A stretch of 8,376 nucleotides of DNA from an uncultured Bacteroidaceae bacterium (GTDB lineage Bacteria > Bacteroidota > Bacteroidia > Bacteroidales > Bacteroidaceae), in NCBI GenBank assembly GCA_934426255.1, contig CAKRYD010000046.1, positions 1 through 8,376 on the forward strand, read 5' to 3'. The notes beneath the pieces were generated by a model. It was not told where the DNA came from. It worked only from the letters and a program-made list of their open reading frames with translations, and ran no database searches. The translations under genes were made by a program, and so were the position numbers. How positions within the stretch are numbered: the stretch's first letter is position 1; every line of letters starts with the position of its first letter. Below are positions 7,299-8,376 of this stretch, piece by piece.

Positions 7299-7316
7299 AT
7301 TTCGTCGAACTCACGT
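7299..7316 (-). repeat. Right terminal inverted repeat (18 bp)
   Basis: This is a perfect 18/18 match to the reverse complement of 7000-7017. Inward from it on the minus strand comes the former transposase upstream region, with a degenerate promoter-like TATCTTTA near 7251-7258 (the consensus would end in G). Confidence 0.95.
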
Positions 7317-7401
7317 TAAATTAACTACGATACAGCTCACCAGATGCTCCTGGTGGTTATGCTGAGACAATATTCTTGGCTCTATTCTCAAACGTGAAAA
7401 A
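7317..7401. other. 85-bp stretch between the IS remnant and the unknown gene
   Basis: No convincing gene, promoter or terminator is seen. A short imperfect-use hairpin (CACCAG at 7338-7343 and CTGGTG at 7350-7355, 6-nt loop) has no T-run on either side. The stretch lies downstream of the minus-strand gene at 7402 and may be the interrupted start of whatever originally followed that gene. Confidence 0.5.
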
Positions 7402-8298
7402 CTATTCATGCTTATTTTCTCGTGAGCCCAATCTTCTTGAGAAATCTATCAAGCCGTTAATTTTTATTGCAGTATATGCTATCGAACGGATAGCCATATC
7501 TTTGACAATATATTGCGTTCTTTCTGCAGCACCTTGATGTTTATAGATATAGTCTTTGGCATAGAAGTAAAGGAGATCATGTGCAATATCTGAACCAAGA
7601 TGTTCTGTAATCACCTTCTCTTTAGCTAGATACATTCTCATGTCATCTATGCTAAAATCCTTTACTTCTTTCTTCTCATTACGAAAATAAGCAGCAAATT
7701 GTCTGTTACCTAATTTATTGTCATCAGGCGTAATAGCATACAAAAATTGAGATTCTACCTCTGTATTACTTAGCTTGCTAATAGTATCTAAATAATAGTT
7801 AGCTATTTGAGCTTGCAGAGATTCTTCTTGGATCTTCAAGTCCTCTGCATATATACCTTCTATTATCTTATCGTTCTTTCTATCTGCTATAAAGTTTAGA
7901 GCCGGGTCGGTCTTCCAACCACTTTTAAGAAGTTTAATTTTACCATCAGCAGACATTTTACTATACTTCTCATATTCCTCAGCATTGCCCATACCTTTAT
8001 TAGGGTCTATTATTGGATTACCAAGCTTATCTATTTTGCCTGTATAAGGACTATATGTTTCTTCATAAGCTTTATCTGCTATATAGTTTTTATATATAGC
8101 ATCTCTCTGTTTTTTATTATAAGATTTAAAAGCTTCTCTACCAAAAGTTTTGATGAATTGGTCTGCATCGTAGAGTTCTTCTGCTGAAATCTCATGATGA
8201 CTGTCTAGAATATTCTTATAGCGAGCTTTAAAGTTCTCCCTTGCTTGTTGAGATAATCCTCTTAGTCCTTGCAGTTTTTTTAATCTATTTACTGCCAT
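7402..8298 (-). CDS. Hypothetical 298-residue protein, possibly phage or mobile-element derived
   Basis: I do not recognise a domain. The frame runs from ATG at 8298 to TAG at 7402-7404 with no internal break, so it is very likely a real gene. The protein is soluble and mostly helical by appearance, with no signal peptide or membrane segment. It opens with a basic stretch (MAVNRLKKLQGLRGLSQQAR), is rich in Lys, Tyr, Ile, Asp and Glu, and has few Cys and Trp. A Pro/Gly-rich loop near residues 82-103 (SPYTGKIDKLGNPIIDPNKG) separates two helical parts. Base composition differs from the left side: 60-base samples from 7561, 7921 and 8041 have about 37, 28 and 25% G+C, against 45-55% in samples from 6541 and 6601. 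Composition and residue bias recall virion or cargo proteins of large Bacteroidales phages such as crAss-like phages, but that is an impression, not a match. A plasmid or integrative-element protein is equally possible. Confidence 0.75.
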   Translation of the reverse strand: MAVNRLKKLQGLRGLSQQARENFKARYKNILDSHHEISAEELYDADQFIKTFGREAFKSYNKKQRDAIYKNYIADKAYEETYSPYTGKIDKLGNPIIDPNKGMGNAEEYEKYSKMSADGKIKLLKSGWKTDPALNFIADRKNDKIIEGIYAEDLKIQEESLQAQIANYYLDTISKLSNTEVESQFLYAITPDDNKLGNRQFAAYFRNEKKEVKDFSIDDMRMYLAKEKVITEHLGSDIAHDLLYFYAKDYIYKHQGAAERTQYIVKDMAIRSIAYTAIKINGLIDFSRRLGSRENKHE

Positions 8299-8376
8299 GG
8301 TAACTATTCAGCGGTAGGCATATGCCAAATCATCAAACCCCAAATAGGGCTTGAATAGCATTGTAAGGTGTCTTGT
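8299..8376 (-). other. Upstream edge of the unknown gene; possible tail of another gene
   Basis: On the minus strand all three frames close before the ATG at 8298: one with tandem TGA codons after residues KTPYNAIQALFGV, one with TGA after a run ending DDLAYAYR, and one with TAG 5 bp before the ATG. Any of these could be the end of an upstream gene that begins outside the window. I see no TAnnTTTG box here, so the gene at 8298 may be read from a promoter further upstream. Confidence 0.35.

Larger units (their letters stand above)
7000..7316. mobile_element. 317-bp internally deleted IS982-family element (MITE-like)
   Basis: Perfect 18-bp inverted repeats bound a 317-bp block. The block contains the end of a transposase gene and the opposite outer end of an insertion sequence, but not the middle. 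A complete IS982-type element is about 1 kb, so most of the transposase gene is missing. The element could move only if a full-length relative supplied transposase. It lies 11 bp after the stop codon of the PycB/OadA-like gene. The flanking bases (AGATTGATTC on the left, TAAATTAACT on the right) show no matching target duplication. Confidence 0.85.

Noticed and set aside
7338..7355. Hairpin CACCAG / CTGGTG as a terminator of the minus-strand gene
   Set aside because: The stem is only 6 bp and there is no T-run on the minus-strand 3' side.
7357..7404. Possible TAG read-through of the 298-residue gene (14 more codons to a TAA at 7357-7359), as in phages that recode TAG as Gln
   Set aside because: The 298-codon frame contains no internal TAG, so there is no sign of recoding; the standard stop is the simpler reading.
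7311..7409. Minus-strand 32-codon ORF overlapping the stop of the 298-residue gene and ending in the IS inverted repeat
   Set aside because: Too short and without recognisable features. It could be a gene start cut by the element, but nothing supports coding.
7391..7426. Partial matches to the IS end (ACGTGA at 7392-7397, CGTGAG at 7421-7426) as a further element end
   Set aside because: Six-base matches only; they do not continue into the 18-bp repeat and are expected by chance.
1..8376. CRISPR arrays, tRNA or rRNA genes
   Set aside because: No regularly spaced repeats and no tRNA- or rRNA-like sequence were seen on either strand.

Overview
The window looks like a chromosomal segment of a Bacteroidales bacterium (Bacteroides, Phocaeicola or Prevotella-like). 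Four things point there: three promoter-like sites match the Bacteroidetes -7 consensus TAnnTTTG, start sites lack Shine-Dalgarno sequences, the proteins read as typical Bacteroidales versions of their families, and an IS982-type transposase relic is present. The genus cannot be fixed from the sequence alone.

Layout. Positions 2-778 (+) hold the C-terminal part of a CorC/HlyC-type 'hemolysin' membrane protein (CBS pair plus transporter-associated domain). It is followed by a 715-residue membrane-anchored SurA/PpiD-like periplasmic folding factor (873-3020, +) with its own promoter. A perfect 22-bp stem hairpin with A/T tails (3036-3085) ends this gene and also the convergent operon from the right. 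That operon (minus strand, 5054 to 3122) encodes two acyltransferase-fold proteins whose genes overlap by 17 bp: a DUF2156 (LPG-synthase C-terminal-like) protein and an Eis-like GNAT/SCP2 protein. A 168-bp divergent promoter region separates it from a 588-residue protein of the pyruvate carboxylase subunit B / oxaloacetate decarboxylase alpha family (5223-6989, +).

Eleven bases after that stop codon the character changes. A 317-bp non-autonomous element (7000-7316) has perfect 18-bp terminal inverted repeats and retains only the C-terminal end of an IS982-family transposase. Beyond it lies AT-rich DNA with an unrecognised 298-residue, lysine/tyrosine/isoleucine-rich protein on the minus strand (7402-8298). 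By composition and feel it resembles phage or other mobile DNA rather than the core genome to the left.

The most interesting points are these. (1) The PycB/OadA-like protein keeps the metal-site residues and carbamylated-lysine motif, but by eye it lacks both the carboxyl-transfer threonine and the biotin-carrying lysine, so it may not be a biotin enzyme at all. (2) The deleted IS982 element lies exactly at the junction between ordinary chromosome and foreign-looking DNA, with no target-site duplication. (3) The 298-residue protein is unassigned. I see no convincing evidence for a complete new defence or mobile system inside this window; if one exists, it would extend to the right of it.
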